Positions 1 to 7,287 are shown, numbered from the stretch's first letter. The stretch is DNA of 10,426 nucleotides from Deltaproteobacteria bacterium (GCA_015486425.1 WFRQ01000391.1:1-10426), one strand, 5' to 3'. The notes: generated by a model not told the origin, from the letters alone. Numbers and translations: made by a program.

Positions 1-4
1 GCAT

Positions 5-159
5 CTCATCTTCAGGCCATCCTGAGCTGAACTTCAATCACAAAATCCTCAACGTAGCCCGGCTACGCCTGCGGTTTTGCTCAATCAGTTCAACTCAGCC
101 TGACCTAAATCTGAGCGCGCTATCATCCAACTTATTTTTGGACAGCCCCTTAAGATGAG
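5..159. repeat. Long imperfect inverted repeat (hairpin element 1)
   Basis: A nested inverted repeat is centred on base 60. The core CGTAGCC (53-59) faces GGCTACG (61-67). Further out, CAAAA (41-45) faces TTTTG (75-79), TGAGCTGAAC (23-32 region) faces GTTCAACTCA (88-97), and the outermost CTCATCTT (5-12) faces AAGATGAG (152-159). Mismatches and a short bulge separate the blocks. No reading frame with coding character lies in it. It looks like a dispersed intergenic hairpin repeat of the kind found in many copies in some proteobacterial genomes, but copy number cannot be judged from one copy. Confidence 0.6.
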
Positions 160-264
160 GCCCAACTGGTTCCCAAGCTCTGATTTGAGAACGGAACTTT
201 TGGAAGCTCCTGCTTCCTGGAAAAAATTTCATTCTGTCAATTTGCAGGATAGTAATAGAAAAGG

Positions 265-373
265 GTATCTGCTCAGGGGGTGCTGCAGATGCAAGGCGGA
301 GGGGACGAAGGCGTACTTCCCGTACTTCGAGTCCCCGACAACGCAGCAGAAGCGGTGCCCCCTGAGCAGATAC
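265..373. repeat. Long inverted repeat with 16-bp perfect ends (hairpin element 2)
   Basis: The ends are a perfect 16-bp inverted repeat, GTATCTGCTCAGGGGG (265-280) against CCCCCTGAGCAGATAC (358-373). Inside, GGGGAC (301-306) faces GTCCCC (331-336), and CGAAG/GTAC blocks flank the centre at 319, so the whole 109 bases can fold back on itself with a few mismatches. The 80-codon open frame from 155 to 397 runs through it and is almost certainly an artefact of the repeat. Element 1 lies 105 bases upstream and has a different sequence. It may be a non-autonomous mobile palindrome or an mRNA-end stabiliser for the gene upstream of the window. Confidence 0.65.
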
Positions 374-489
374 GATTATGAACCGCCTTTGTCGTGACCC
401 CTGATGTTGTACTGTTCAGTTGCTACAGCACCTTTATGAGCAAAAGTGCAGGCTATAGCTCATTGCATTTCCGTGATAATTTATAGACA

Positions 490-518
490 TAGACAATGGT
501 TCATGAATACGTTATAAT
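490..518 (+). promoter_or_regulatory. Near-consensus sigma70 promoter of the 6S RNA gene
   Basis: A -35 box TAGACA (490-495, five of six matches to TTGACA) is followed after exactly 17 bases by a perfect -10 box TATAAT (513-518). Transcription would start near 525, about 12 bases before the 6S closing stem begins. This is the best promoter-like sequence in the window and fits a highly expressed stable RNA. Confidence 0.8.
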
Positions 519-524
519 TTTTTA

Positions 525-710
525 AAAAGTTGGCTTCCCTGCTGTGTTGGTGCTCGATTAGTAGTTTGTTGAGCCAACATCCCGTACAAGGGAGTCTTTT
601 TTCTGTGAAAGTGGGACGGGGAAAACAGCCCTATCCAGCGGAAGCGGAGTTGACACCCACCTGAGTTTCTCAGGTTCAATAAGCGCTGATCGACACGGCA
701 TGGTGGGGAT
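525..710 (+). ncRNA. ssrS: 6S RNA, regulator of sigma70 RNA polymerase
   Basis: 6S RNA mimics an open promoter and binds the housekeeping RNA polymerase holoenzyme, lowering its activity in stationary phase. The sequence shows a closing stem between 537-548 (CCCTGCTGTGTT) and 692-703 (GACACGGCATGG), twelve positions with one mismatch and two G-U pairs. It also has a perfect internal hairpin ACCTGAG-TTT-CTCAGGT at 659-675, corresponding to the small 3'-arm hairpin beside the central bubble in known 6S RNAs. The 5' motif CCTGCNGTGTT is typical of the family, and the length (about 180 bases) fits. It lies just upstream of rny, a position I recall for deltaproteobacterial 6S genes, often after zapA (not in this window). 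The exact 3' end is uncertain because no clear terminator follows. A 101-codon frame on the opposite strand is not a gene. Confidence 0.85.
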
Positions 711-1337
711 TTTAGGCTGTAACCCCGTCTGGGTCTGAATATAACCTGAATCAAACGATTTTTTAGTCTGCTTTGCGCCAATCTATGATTGCCAAAGCTT
801 TTAAAGGTGCTGAACATGCCACATTGTATGTCCGCACTTTTTGAAAATCTTTTTATAAATGTTTGGTGTATGGCTTCACAAAAAGTTATTTAATTTTTGT
901 GTAAGTAACGGATGTGTGTAGTACAGGGGATAGCGAGAAAAGATTCAACAGAGATATAACTCTGTTTTCAGGGCCTTAGGTTTTGAGGAACCAGGCTGAT
1001 ATTTGCAGTGACTATTTCAAATTGTGTAAAAGGGGCTTAATTTCTCAGGCATTGCCCGGAGTTAGCTGATGATAGGTCCCTGCCTGTGAAATATTCACTA
1101 TGGGTTCCGTATGAAATGGTAAATGCTGTCGGAACCTTACAGGACAACGTGATGGGCCACTGCCTGTCCATCCTCCATATGTTCCGGTTTTCCAGCCGAA
1201 GCATCACCTGAGCATTTTTTTCTCTTTTCCTCGTTTTTCACATCGTTTGATTCCGTAATACAGGGCATTCCATGTTTGATGGATGACCTTACAATCTGAT
1301 GGGGTGTGGCTGCTTAAACAAGGAGATGCCACACATT
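711..1337. other. Gene-free stretch between 6S RNA and rny
   Basis: No coding region or tRNA is apparent on either strand. The stretch holds three small inverted repeats. They are an AT-rich hairpin CACAAAAA-9 nt-TTTTTGTG (877-901), a palindrome AACAGAG-ATATAA-CTCTGTT followed by T's (947-968), and GGTTCCG-20 nt-CGGAACC (1103-1136). A pyrimidine-rich tract lies at about 1215-1240. I did not find a convincing promoter for rny. Any of the hairpins could be weak terminators for 6S read-through or operators; none is diagnostic. Confidence 0.5.
947..968. repeat. Short palindrome, possible operator or weak terminator
   Basis: Seven-base arms AACAGAG (947-953) and CTCTGTT (960-966) flank ATATAA, with TTTT at 965-968. 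It could be a dimeric regulator site, since the spacer contains a -10-like ATATAA, or a weak plus-strand terminator. No repeat of it was noticed elsewhere in the window. Confidence 0.35.
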
Positions 1338-2897
1338 ATGAATATTGTAACTATTTCTATTGTTGCTGCCGCGGCTGTGGCGGGAATTATTATAGGTGCG
1401 CTGGCAGTATCCAGAAAGGACCGGAAGAGTTCACAGGAACTGCAGGCGGAGCTTGACTCTCGCAGAAAAGAAGCAGAGGCAGAAGCCACCAGGATACTGA
1501 AAGAGGCCAGGGTCAGCGCTCAGGAAGAGGCTCTTCGTCTGAAGAAGGAGGCTGAAGACAGTGTCTCACAACGGAAAAGCGATCTGCATCAGCAGGAAAT
1601 GCGGCTGCTCAAACGTGAGCAGAAGATTGACAAGAAGAAGGAGCTTATTGATCAGAAGGAGGTAGAACTCCTTGAAAAGGAGAAGAGGCTTCAGAAAAGG
1701 GCCTCACGTCTTGATAACAAGGAGAAGGAGATTGCCTCCATAATAAAAAAACAGACGGCTCTGCTTGAAAAGATTTCCGGCATGTCAGAGAGTGAGGCAA
1801 GAGAACAGTTGCTTCGCAGTTTTGAAGAGGAAGTCAGGCAGGAAGCGGCCACCATGCTCAGAAAGATCGAGGCAGAGACCCGTGAAAGGGCTGACAAGAA
1901 GGCCAAGGAGATACTCTCTATCGCAATAGCGAGATATGCCGGGGAGTATGTAGCTGAAAGGACAGTATCTGTGGTCCCTCTGCCCAATGATGAGATGAAG
2001 GGAAGAATAATAGGCAGGGAGGGGCGCAATATCCGGGCCATAGAGGCAGCCACGGGAATAGATCTTATAATAGACGATACGCCTGAGGCAGTCCTGCTGT
2101 CAGGCTTTAATCCTGTAAGGCGTGAGGTGGCCAGGGTTGCGTTGGAGCGTCTGGTGCTGGATGGCAGGATTCACCCCGCACGGATTGAAGAGGTGGTGAG
2201 AAAGGTTGAGAAGGAGATTGATACCTCCATCCGCGAGGCAGGTGAACAGGCGACCTTTGATGTAGGGGTTTATGGAATTCACCCGGAATTGATCAAGCTG
2301 CTCGGCAAGCTGAAGTTCAGGACAAGCTATTCACAGAATGTCCTTCAGCATTCTCTTGAGGTAGCATTTCTCTGCGGTGTGATGGCAGCCGAACTGGGGC
2401 TTGATGTGAAAAAGGCCAAGAGAATCGGGCTCCTTCATGATATAGGAAAGGCCGTAGACCATGAGGTCGAAGGTTCACATGCCATTATAGGGGCTGATCT
2501 GGCCAAGAAGTATGGTGAGTCAAAGGATATTGTTCACGCAATAGCTGCACATCACGAAGATATTAAACCCGAGACAGTTATGGCTGTTCTGGTGCAGGCC
2601 GCAGACGCGCTTTCAGGCGCCAGACCCGGTGCCAGGCGTGAGATGCTTGAAACATATGTAAAGCGTCTTGAGGACCTGGAGCGGATTGCTACGTCATTCA
2701 AGGGGGTTCAGAAGTCCTATGCCATCCAGGCAGGCCGAGAGATCCGGATCGCTGTGAGCAGCGACAAGGTAACTGACGCCGAGGCAAGCCTCATGTGCAG
2801 GGATATTGCCAAGAAGATAGAGAGTGAACTCAGTTACCCTGGTCAGATAAAGATTATAGTTATCAGGGAAACACGGGCAGTTGAGTATGCAAAATAG
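1338..2897 (+). CDS. rny: Ribonuclease Y
   Basis: Membrane-anchored endoribonuclease that starts bulk mRNA decay by cutting single-stranded regions. Counting from the chosen start, the protein is 519 residues, the usual size. An N-terminal membrane helix (about 3-23) is followed by a long charged coiled coil (about 30-190), a KH RNA-binding domain with the GREG loop at 226-229, and an HD phosphohydrolase domain with the metal-binding His367-Asp368 pair (LLHDIGK). The frame is open from an ATG at 1299, but that would add 13 residues (with Cys-Gly-Cys) ahead of the membrane anchor. The ATG at 1338 gives the normal N-terminus and has AGGAG at 1321-1325, 12 bases upstream, somewhat far. The ATG at 1326 lies directly against that site and is less likely. 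It is followed by tyrS after 181 bases. Confidence 0.95.
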   Translation: MNIVTISIVAAAAVAGIIIGALAVSRKDRKSSQELQAELDSRRKEAEAEATRILKEARVSAQEEALRLKKEAEDSVSQRKSDLHQQEMRLLKREQKIDKKKELIDQKEVELLEKEKRLQKRASRLDNKEKEIASIIKKQTALLEKISGMSESEAREQLLRSFEEEVRQEAATMLRKIEAETRERADKKAKEILSIAIARYAGEYVAERTVSVVPLPNDEMKGRIIGREGRNIRAIEAATGIDLIIDDTPEAVLLSGFNPVRREVARVALERLVLDGRIHPARIEEVVRKVEKEIDTSIREAGEQATFDVGVYGIHPELIKLLGKLKFRTSYSQNVLQHSLEVAFLCGVMAAELGLDVKKAKRIGLLHDIGKAVDHEVEGSHAIIGADLAKKYGESKDIVHAIAAHHEDIKPETVMAVLVQAADALSGARPGARREMLETYVKRLEDLERIATSFKGVQKSYAIQAGREIRIAVSSDKVTDAEASLMCRDIAKKIESELSYPGQIKIIVIRETRAVEYAK

Positions 2898-3022
2898 TCA
2901 AATTGGTGGCGTTTGGGAGTATTGTCCGTCTATCCTGTACATAACGTAACGCGACTGTGCAGCTTTTTATCCGGCAATACCGTCTGAATGAGTATTTTCA
3001 TAGCCTGATGTGGAAAAGGAGA

Positions 3023-3076
3023 AAATACCTGAATTGAGCCATTCCCGGGTTGGGATGCTCACCTCAGGAGGTATTT
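3023..3076 (+). promoter_or_regulatory. tyrS leader hairpin covering the ribosome binding site
   Basis: AAATACCT (3023-3030) pairs perfectly over 8 bp with AGGTATTT (3069-3076), which includes the 3' half of the AGGAGGT Shine-Dalgarno sequence (3066-3072) placed six bases before the tyrS ATG at 3079. Inside this stem, TGAG (3035-3038) can pair with CTCA (3058-3061), and CATTCCC (3040-3046) with GGGATG (3052-3057), closing a loop of five. The three stacked helices would hide the start region of tyrS and suggest control at translation. It has no recognisable T-box features. Function is inferred from the fold only. Confidence 0.5.
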
Positions 3077-3078
3077 AA

Positions 3079-4293
3079 ATGGAACAGGATATTCAGAAAT
3101 CACTGGATCTTATCAGCCGTGGTGCTGTTGATATAATTGATATGGGAGAGCTTGAGAAAAAGCTCAGGAAGGCTGTGGATAAGAACAGGCCGCTGAGGAT
3201 AAAAGCAGGTTTTGACCCTACTGCACCTGACCTGCATCTGGGCCATACAGTGCTGATCCAGAAGATGAAGCACTTCCAGCAGCTCGGCCACCAGGTAATA
3301 TTTCTTATCGGTGATTTCACCGGCCTCATAGGAGATCCTACTGGTAAATCAGAGACACGTCCGCCCCTGACCCCAGAGCAGGTCCAGCAGAACGCTGCCA
3401 CCTACAAGGAGCAGATATTCAAGATACTGGATGAGGCCATGACGGAGATAGCCTTTAACAGTGTCTGGATGAATGATATGAAATCTATAGACATGATTCG
3501 TCTCTGTGCAAAGCATACTGTGGCAAGGATGCTGGAGCGCGATGATTTTAAAAAACGTTTTCATGCCCAGAAGCCCATAGCCATTCATGAATTTCTGTAT
3601 CCACTTATTCAGGGATATGATTCGGTGGCGCTCAAGGCCGATGTGGAGCTTGGAGGCACTGATCAGACATTTAATCTTCTTGTAGGCCGTCATATGCAGA
3701 AGGAATATGGACAGACGCCGCAGACTGTAATCACAATGCCGCTGCTGGAAGGCCTGGACGGCGTGAACAAGATGAGCAAGTCCCTTGGGAACTATGTGGG
3801 CATTACTGATGATCCTGGCAGCATGTTTGGAAAGCTCATGTCTGTGTCTGATGACCTTATGTTCCGGTATTACGAGCTTTTGAGCAGTCTTGAGATGGAT
3901 GATATTGCCAGGCTTAAAGAGGAAATGCAGTCTGGGGCTGTTCATCCGCGTGATGTCAAGGTGAAGCTTGCCATGGAACTGGTGGAGCGTTTCCATGGAA
4001 AGGAAGCTGCTAAAAAGGCAAAAGAGGGTTTTGATGCCCAGTTCAGGCGGGGCGAGGTGCCGGATGACATTCCTGAGTTCAGACCAGGTGCCGATATGGA
4101 CAGGAATGCCCTGTTCCTGCCAAGGGTTCTGAAGGAAGCAGGACTGGTTAAGAGCGCTTCAGAGGCAAGACGGCTTATAAAGCAGGGCGCTGTGACTGTA
4201 GATGGAGAAAAGGTGTCTTCGGACGAGTTAGCTGTTGGCTCGTCAGGTTGTGTAATCAAGGTTGGAAAGAGAAGATTTCTCAGGATTACCTGA
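3079..4293 (+). CDS. tyrS: Tyrosyl-tRNA synthetase
   Basis: Class I aminoacyl-tRNA synthetase that charges tRNA-Tyr with tyrosine in the cytoplasm. The 404-residue protein has the GFDPTAPDLHLGH segment with the HIGH-type motif HLGH at 53-56, the LGGTDQTFN stretch of the tyrosine pocket, the KMSKS motif (exact form) at 231-235, and a C-terminal S4 RNA-binding domain (about 340-400, around ARRLIKQGAVTVDG). KMSKS and about 400 residues are typical of the TyrZ-like second type of bacterial TyrRS, rather than the KFGKT type of E. coli. The start has a full AGGAGGT site at six bases. Only 23 bases separate it from hemL, so the two are probably co-transcribed. A leader hairpin over the ribosome site suggests translational control. 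Confidence 0.96.
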   Translation: MEQDIQKSLDLISRGAVDIIDMGELEKKLRKAVDKNRPLRIKAGFDPTAPDLHLGHTVLIQKMKHFQQLGHQVIFLIGDFTGLIGDPTGKSETRPPLTPEQVQQNAATYKEQIFKILDEAMTEIAFNSVWMNDMKSIDMIRLCAKHTVARMLERDDFKKRFHAQKPIAIHEFLYPLIQGYDSVALKADVELGGTDQTFNLLVGRHMQKEYGQTPQTVITMPLLEGLDGVNKMSKSLGNYVGITDDPGSMFGKLMSVSDDLMFRYYELLSSLEMDDIARLKEEMQSGAVHPRDVKVKLAMELVERFHGKEAAKKAKEGFDAQFRRGEVPDDIPEFRPGADMDRNALFLPRVLKEAGLVKSASEARRLIKQGAVTVDGEKVSSDELAVGSSGCVIKVGKRRFLRIT

Positions 4294-4316
4294 TTGTTAA
4301 TACAGGGAATATAAAT

Positions 4317-5609
4317 ATGATGCATAAAGAAATATCAGCTCGTTATTTTGAAGAGGCAAAAAAGGTAATACCAGGCGGTGTAAACAGTCCGGTAAGGGCA
4401 TGTCAGTCTGTTGGCTGCGATCCGATATTCGTGGAGCAGGGTTCCGGATGCTACATCGAGGATGTGGATGGCAACAGTTATATAGACTATGTGTGTTCAT
4501 GGGGGCCAATGATAACCGGCCACTGTCACCCGGAAATAAATGCCGCAGTTGCAGCAGCCCTTGAATCAGGTACCAGTTTCGGTATTCCCACATGGCATGA
4601 GGTAGAGCTGGCACAACTTATATGTGAGTGCGTACCCTCAGTGGATATGGTTCGGCTGGTTAACTCAGGCACTGAGGCCACCATGAGCGCCATAAGACTC
4701 GCCAGGGGGTATACAGGCCGTGACAAGATCATCAAGTTTGATGGCTGCTATCACGGACATGCGGATTCATTCCTGGTGAAGGCAGGTTCCGGTGTTGCCA
4801 CCCTTGGTATTCCCGGCAGCCCTGGTGTTCCGGAAGAGATTGTTGCAAACACTATATCCGTGCCGTTTAATGATATTGATGCATTAAGGGATGTGGTTCA
4901 GCGGGACGGGGAAAATATCGCAGCAGTGATCATGGAGCCTGTGCCGGCAAATATGGGTGTGGTGCTTCCTGTGGAGGGTTATCTTGAGGCGGTACGGGAA
5001 CTGACTGCCAGCCATGACATCGTGCTCATTTTTGACGAAGTGATAACAGGTTTCAGGCTGGGGCTTGGTGGTGCCCAGGAATTTTTTGGAATAACTCCTG
5101 ATCTCACTACCATGGGCAAGATTATTGGCGGAGGCCTGCCAGTTGGCGCCTATGGAGGAAAGAGGGAGATAATGGAACAGATTGCGCCTGCAGGCCCTGT
5201 ATATCAGGCAGGCACTCTTTCAGGTAATCCTCTGGCCACAGCGGCAGGAATCGCAGCCCTTGAAATACTTTCCCGTCCTGGAACATATGAGTCGCTGGAG
5301 CAGAAGGGCAATGCACTTGCCAGTGGTTATATTGAACTGGCAAAAAAATATGGTATTGAATGCCAGGTGCAGAATATAGGCTCCATGCTTACTGCTTTTT
5401 TTGGTCAGAAAGGGGATGTTAAAAATTTTGCATCTGCACTGACATCAAATACCGACCAATATGGCCGATTTTTCAGGGGAATGCTGGAAAATGGTGTGTA
5501 TGTAGCGCCCTCTCAGTTTGAAGCGGCAATGGTCTCCATAGCACACTCCTGGGATGATATTGATGAAACTCTGGAAGTTGCCGAATCGGTCTTTAAAAGT
5601 CTTGCATAA
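4317..5609 (+). CDS. hemL: Glutamate-1-semialdehyde 2,1-aminomutase
   Basis: PLP enzyme that moves the amino group of glutamate-1-semialdehyde to give 5-aminolevulinate, the last step of the C5 route to haem, sirohaem and corrinoids. The 430-residue length is normal. Family marks include GGVNSPVRA near the N-terminus, NSGTEATMSAIRLARG (phosphate-binding helix), the YHGHAD segment, the GSGVATLGIPGSPGVP signature, DEVITGFR with Asp240 at the PLP ring, and the Schiff-base lysine Lys268 in MGKIIGGGLPVGA. Two ATGs stand in tandem (4317, 4320); AGGGA at 4304-4308 is 8 bases from the first, which I chose. An in-frame ATG at 4248 inside tyrS would add 23 unrelated residues and is rejected. It sits at the end of the tyrS transcript, with a weak terminator-like hairpin after it. 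Confidence 0.96.
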   Translation: MMHKEISARYFEEAKKVIPGGVNSPVRACQSVGCDPIFVEQGSGCYIEDVDGNSYIDYVCSWGPMITGHCHPEINAAVAAALESGTSFGIPTWHEVELAQLICECVPSVDMVRLVNSGTEATMSAIRLARGYTGRDKIIKFDGCYHGHADSFLVKAGSGVATLGIPGSPGVPEEIVANTISVPFNDIDALRDVVQRDGENIAAVIMEPVPANMGVVLPVEGYLEAVRELTASHDIVLIFDEVITGFRLGLGGAQEFFGITPDLTTMGKIIGGGLPVGAYGGKREIMEQIAPAGPVYQAGTLSGNPLATAAGIAALEILSRPGTYESLEQKGNALASGYIELAKKYGIECQVQNIGSMLTAFFGQKGDVKNFASALTSNTDQYGRFFRGMLENGVYVAPSQFEAAMVSIAHSWDDIDETLEVAESVFKSLA

Positions 5610-5627
5610 TGATTCATAATATGCTAT

Positions 5628-5676
5628 CTGATATAGCCAACTGAATGGAGCTTCATTTTTTGTGCGGCTCTATCAG
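5628..5676 (+). terminator. Possible weak terminator hairpin after hemL
   Basis: CTGATATAGCC (5628-5638) faces GGCTCTATCAG (5666-5676) with one mismatch. Within it, AATGG-AGCT-TCATT (5644-5657) is followed by an unbroken T run (5656-5661). The inner hairpin plus T's could end the hemL transcript, but the stem is only five pairs. The outer repeat could fold with it or compete with it. Confidence 0.4.
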
Positions 5677-6125
5677 TGGAAGGTCCGCAGATAGCCAAAA
5701 ATTTGTTTTGGTCAGGTAGTTAGCCAGGGAAGCAGTGTCAAAATATTTACTGATTACCTGCTTCGGATTAGCCTGTCGGGCACAGAATTCGTGTACGGCT
5801 GGGTTTTTGTTACTAAGGTTTAAGCCTGAAGGAGAGAGGGACGGTCAATATTATCCAGATTTTATGCTGTCAATAGTGTCATTCAGCATATAAGTTGTAT
5901 TATATTGATGGTGATTAAGTTTGGGGGGTGTTTTTGCGACACTCTCTTAATAATTTGAAAAAAGGGGTACACACGTGTAAGGTGGCCAGCGTGGTGAGTG
6001 CTCCTGTCACAAAAGTAATCAGGTCCTTGTCGAATTCTTTTTGCGGGCTTATTTAAAGGACTGTCAGGGGCAGTAGCTATTTATTGTCAGCTCCACTGGC
6101 AAGGGTGATTTATAGAGTTTGTCGT
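5677..6125 (+). other. Structured gene-free region upstream of atpB
   Basis: No gene is visible in this stretch on either strand. It contains GAAGCAG (5729-5735) facing CTGCTTC (5758-5764), extended by CAGG (5725-5728) facing CCTG (5772-5775). CAGGTA (5713-5718) can pair instead with TACCTG (5755-5760), competing for the same bases. TATGCTG (5863-5869) faces CAGCATA (5884-5890). A G-run followed by TTTTTGC (5923-5937) has the GG-N10-GC spacing of a sigma54 site but lacks the rest of that consensus. The atpB promoter must be in or near this stretch, but I could not assign one. Confidence 0.4.
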
Positions 6126-6142
6126 AAGGAGGCTAAGTAGCC

Positions 6143-6859
6143 ATGGAACATCCGTTACTTTTTTTAACTCTTCTGTTGGATGCTATTGGACTGCCTGCAC
6201 ATGGGGGGGATTCAGCGCTGGCGCAGATAATTGCACCGCATATGCAGTACAGTTTTCTGGCAATGGCCATTTGTCTTATTCTTGCCAAGATGGCAACGCG
6301 TAATATGCAGATGGTCCCCAGAGGCGTCCAGAACGTCATGGAGATGTATGTGGAGGGTTTGGAAGATTTTGTTACTGAGCAGGTGGGGAGCAGGGAAAAG
6401 GCCTTGATTATTTATCCCATGGTGGCCACATTTGGATTCCTTATATTTATATCCAATTATATGGGGTTGATTCCGGGTTTCATGTCTCCTACAGCTAATT
6501 TGAATGTTACTCTCGGCTGCACAATGATTGCCATTGTCACGTACCACGCCCTGGGTATAAGATTTCACGGTGCAAAGTACATAAAGCACTTTATGGGGCC
6601 TATTAAGGTTATGGCGCCATTCTTTCTGATTGTTGAGACATTCAGTCACGCAGGGCGTATCGCATCGCTCTCTATTCGTCTTTTTGGTAATATGATGTCC
6701 AAGGAAATGCTTCTTGGGCTGCTCTTTACAATGGCTGGACCATATTTGGCACCACTGCCAATTATGCTCTTAGGTGTTTTGGTTTGTTTGCTGCAGGCTT
6801 TCATTTTTGTAGTATTGCCCGTGACTTATTGCGCAGAGGCAATGGGAGATGCACATTAA
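6143..6859 (+). CDS. atpB: F-type ATP synthase subunit a
   Basis: Integral membrane stator subunit of F0 that carries the two ion half-channels facing the c ring. The protein is 238 residues with about five membrane segments (roughly 36-53, 87-112, 118-138, 155-172, 189-233). The essential arginine is Arg179 in LSIRLFGNM. Gln218 in LLQAF matches the conserved glutamine of the last helix, and Glu165/His169 in VETFSHAGR are typical polar channel residues. The C-terminal segment FVVLPVTYCAEAM departs somewhat from the usual form. AAGGAGG at 6126-6132 lies ten bases before the ATG. atpE follows after 32 bases. No F1 genes are near, consistent with a split ATP synthase locus. Confidence 0.95.
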   Translation: MEHPLLFLTLLLDAIGLPAHGGDSALAQIIAPHMQYSFLAMAICLILAKMATRNMQMVPRGVQNVMEMYVEGLEDFVTEQVGSREKALIIYPMVATFGFLIFISNYMGLIPGFMSPTANLNVTLGCTMIAIVTYHALGIRFHGAKYIKHFMGPIKVMAPFFLIVETFSHAGRIASLSIRLFGNMMSKEMLLGLLFTMAGPYLAPLPIMLLGVLVCLLQAFIFVVLPVTYCAEAMGDAH

Positions 6860-6891
6860 ATTTTAGGATAATTATAAAAAGGAGGAGTTTG

Positions 6892-7239
6892 ATGAAAAGG
6901 AAAAGCTTAATTATTTCTGGACTTAGTGTACTGTTTGTTCTGGCAATGAGCGCTGTAGCTCTTGCCGCTGGAGAGGGAGGAGCTGGAGTTGACACATCCC
7001 TGATTATGGCAGCTTCACTGGTTGCAGCCGGTCTGGCAGTTGGTGGTGCTGGTGGCGGATGTGGCGCTGGTATGGGTAATTGTGCCCGCGGTCTTCTTGA
7101 GAGTACTGCCAGGAACCCTGAATTGGCTGGTAAGTTGACAGTTTCCATGTTCATTACCTTTGCTCTGATTGAAACATTCACGATTTACGCACTGGTTATT
7201 GGTCTGATTGCACTTTATGCCAATCCTTTCCTGGGATAA
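6892..7239 (+). CDS. atpE: F-type ATP synthase subunit c with N-terminal signal-like extension
   Basis: Proteolipid that forms the rotating ring of F0. The protein is 115 residues; most c subunits have 75-90. The extra length is a basic N-terminus plus hydrophobic stretch (MKRKSLIISGL..., about 1-25) ending in an Ala-rich site resembling signal-peptidase cleavage (ALAA, 23-26), leaving a mature chain of about 89 residues. The first helix has a Gly-rich run (51-62) that includes Cys57, with Cys64 just after it. The polar loop is ARNPE (73-77), and the ion-binding carboxylate is Glu94 in ALIETFTIY. The position of the Gln that binds sodium in Na+ c subunits aligns by eye with Met61, which favours protons. 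GGAGG (6881-6885) is six bases before the ATG, a strong site suited to a high-copy subunit. An upstream in-frame ATG at 6784 lies inside atpB and is rejected. Confidence 0.94.
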   Translation: MKRKSLIISGLSVLFVLAMSAVALAAGEGGAGVDTSLIMAASLVAAGLAVGGAGGGCGAGMGNCARGLLESTARNPELAGKLTVSMFITFALIETFTIYALVIGLIALYANPFLG

Positions 7240-7254
7240 ATCAAGAAAAATTTC

Positions 7255-7287
7255 GCAGCTGCCTTCGTCTTTCAGCGAGGCAGCTGC
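7255..7287 (+). terminator. Strong hairpin just after atpE
   Basis: GCAGCTGCCT (7255-7264) and AGGCAGCTGC (7278-7287) form a perfect ten-pair stem around a 13-base loop, 15 bases after the atpE stop. It is followed by TATAAAAAA rather than a T run, so it may be an mRNA 3'-end stabiliser or processing barrier for atpBE rather than a terminator by itself. An A-tract before it would give a T-tract if read from the minus strand. Confidence 0.6.

Noticed and set aside
155..397. 80-codon plus-strand open frame
   Set aside because: It runs across the 265-373 inverted repeat, has no ribosome site or recognisable domain, and its composition is explained by the repeat.
512..817. 101-codon minus-strand open frame
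   Set aside because: It lies antisense to the 6S RNA gene and its promoter; there is no domain or coding signal.
3349..3996. 215-codon minus-strand open frame
   Set aside because: It is antisense to tyrS, whose catalytic motifs are intact; there is no independent coding evidence.
4248..4316. Longer hemL start inside tyrS
   Set aside because: The added 23 residues do not resemble any HemL N-terminus, and the ATG at 4317 has its own ribosome site and gives the normal length.
5923..5937. Possible sigma54 promoter before atpB
   Set aside because: GG-N10-GC spacing fits (G-run then TTTTTGC), but the CAC part of the -24 box is absent and a G-run makes the match cheap.
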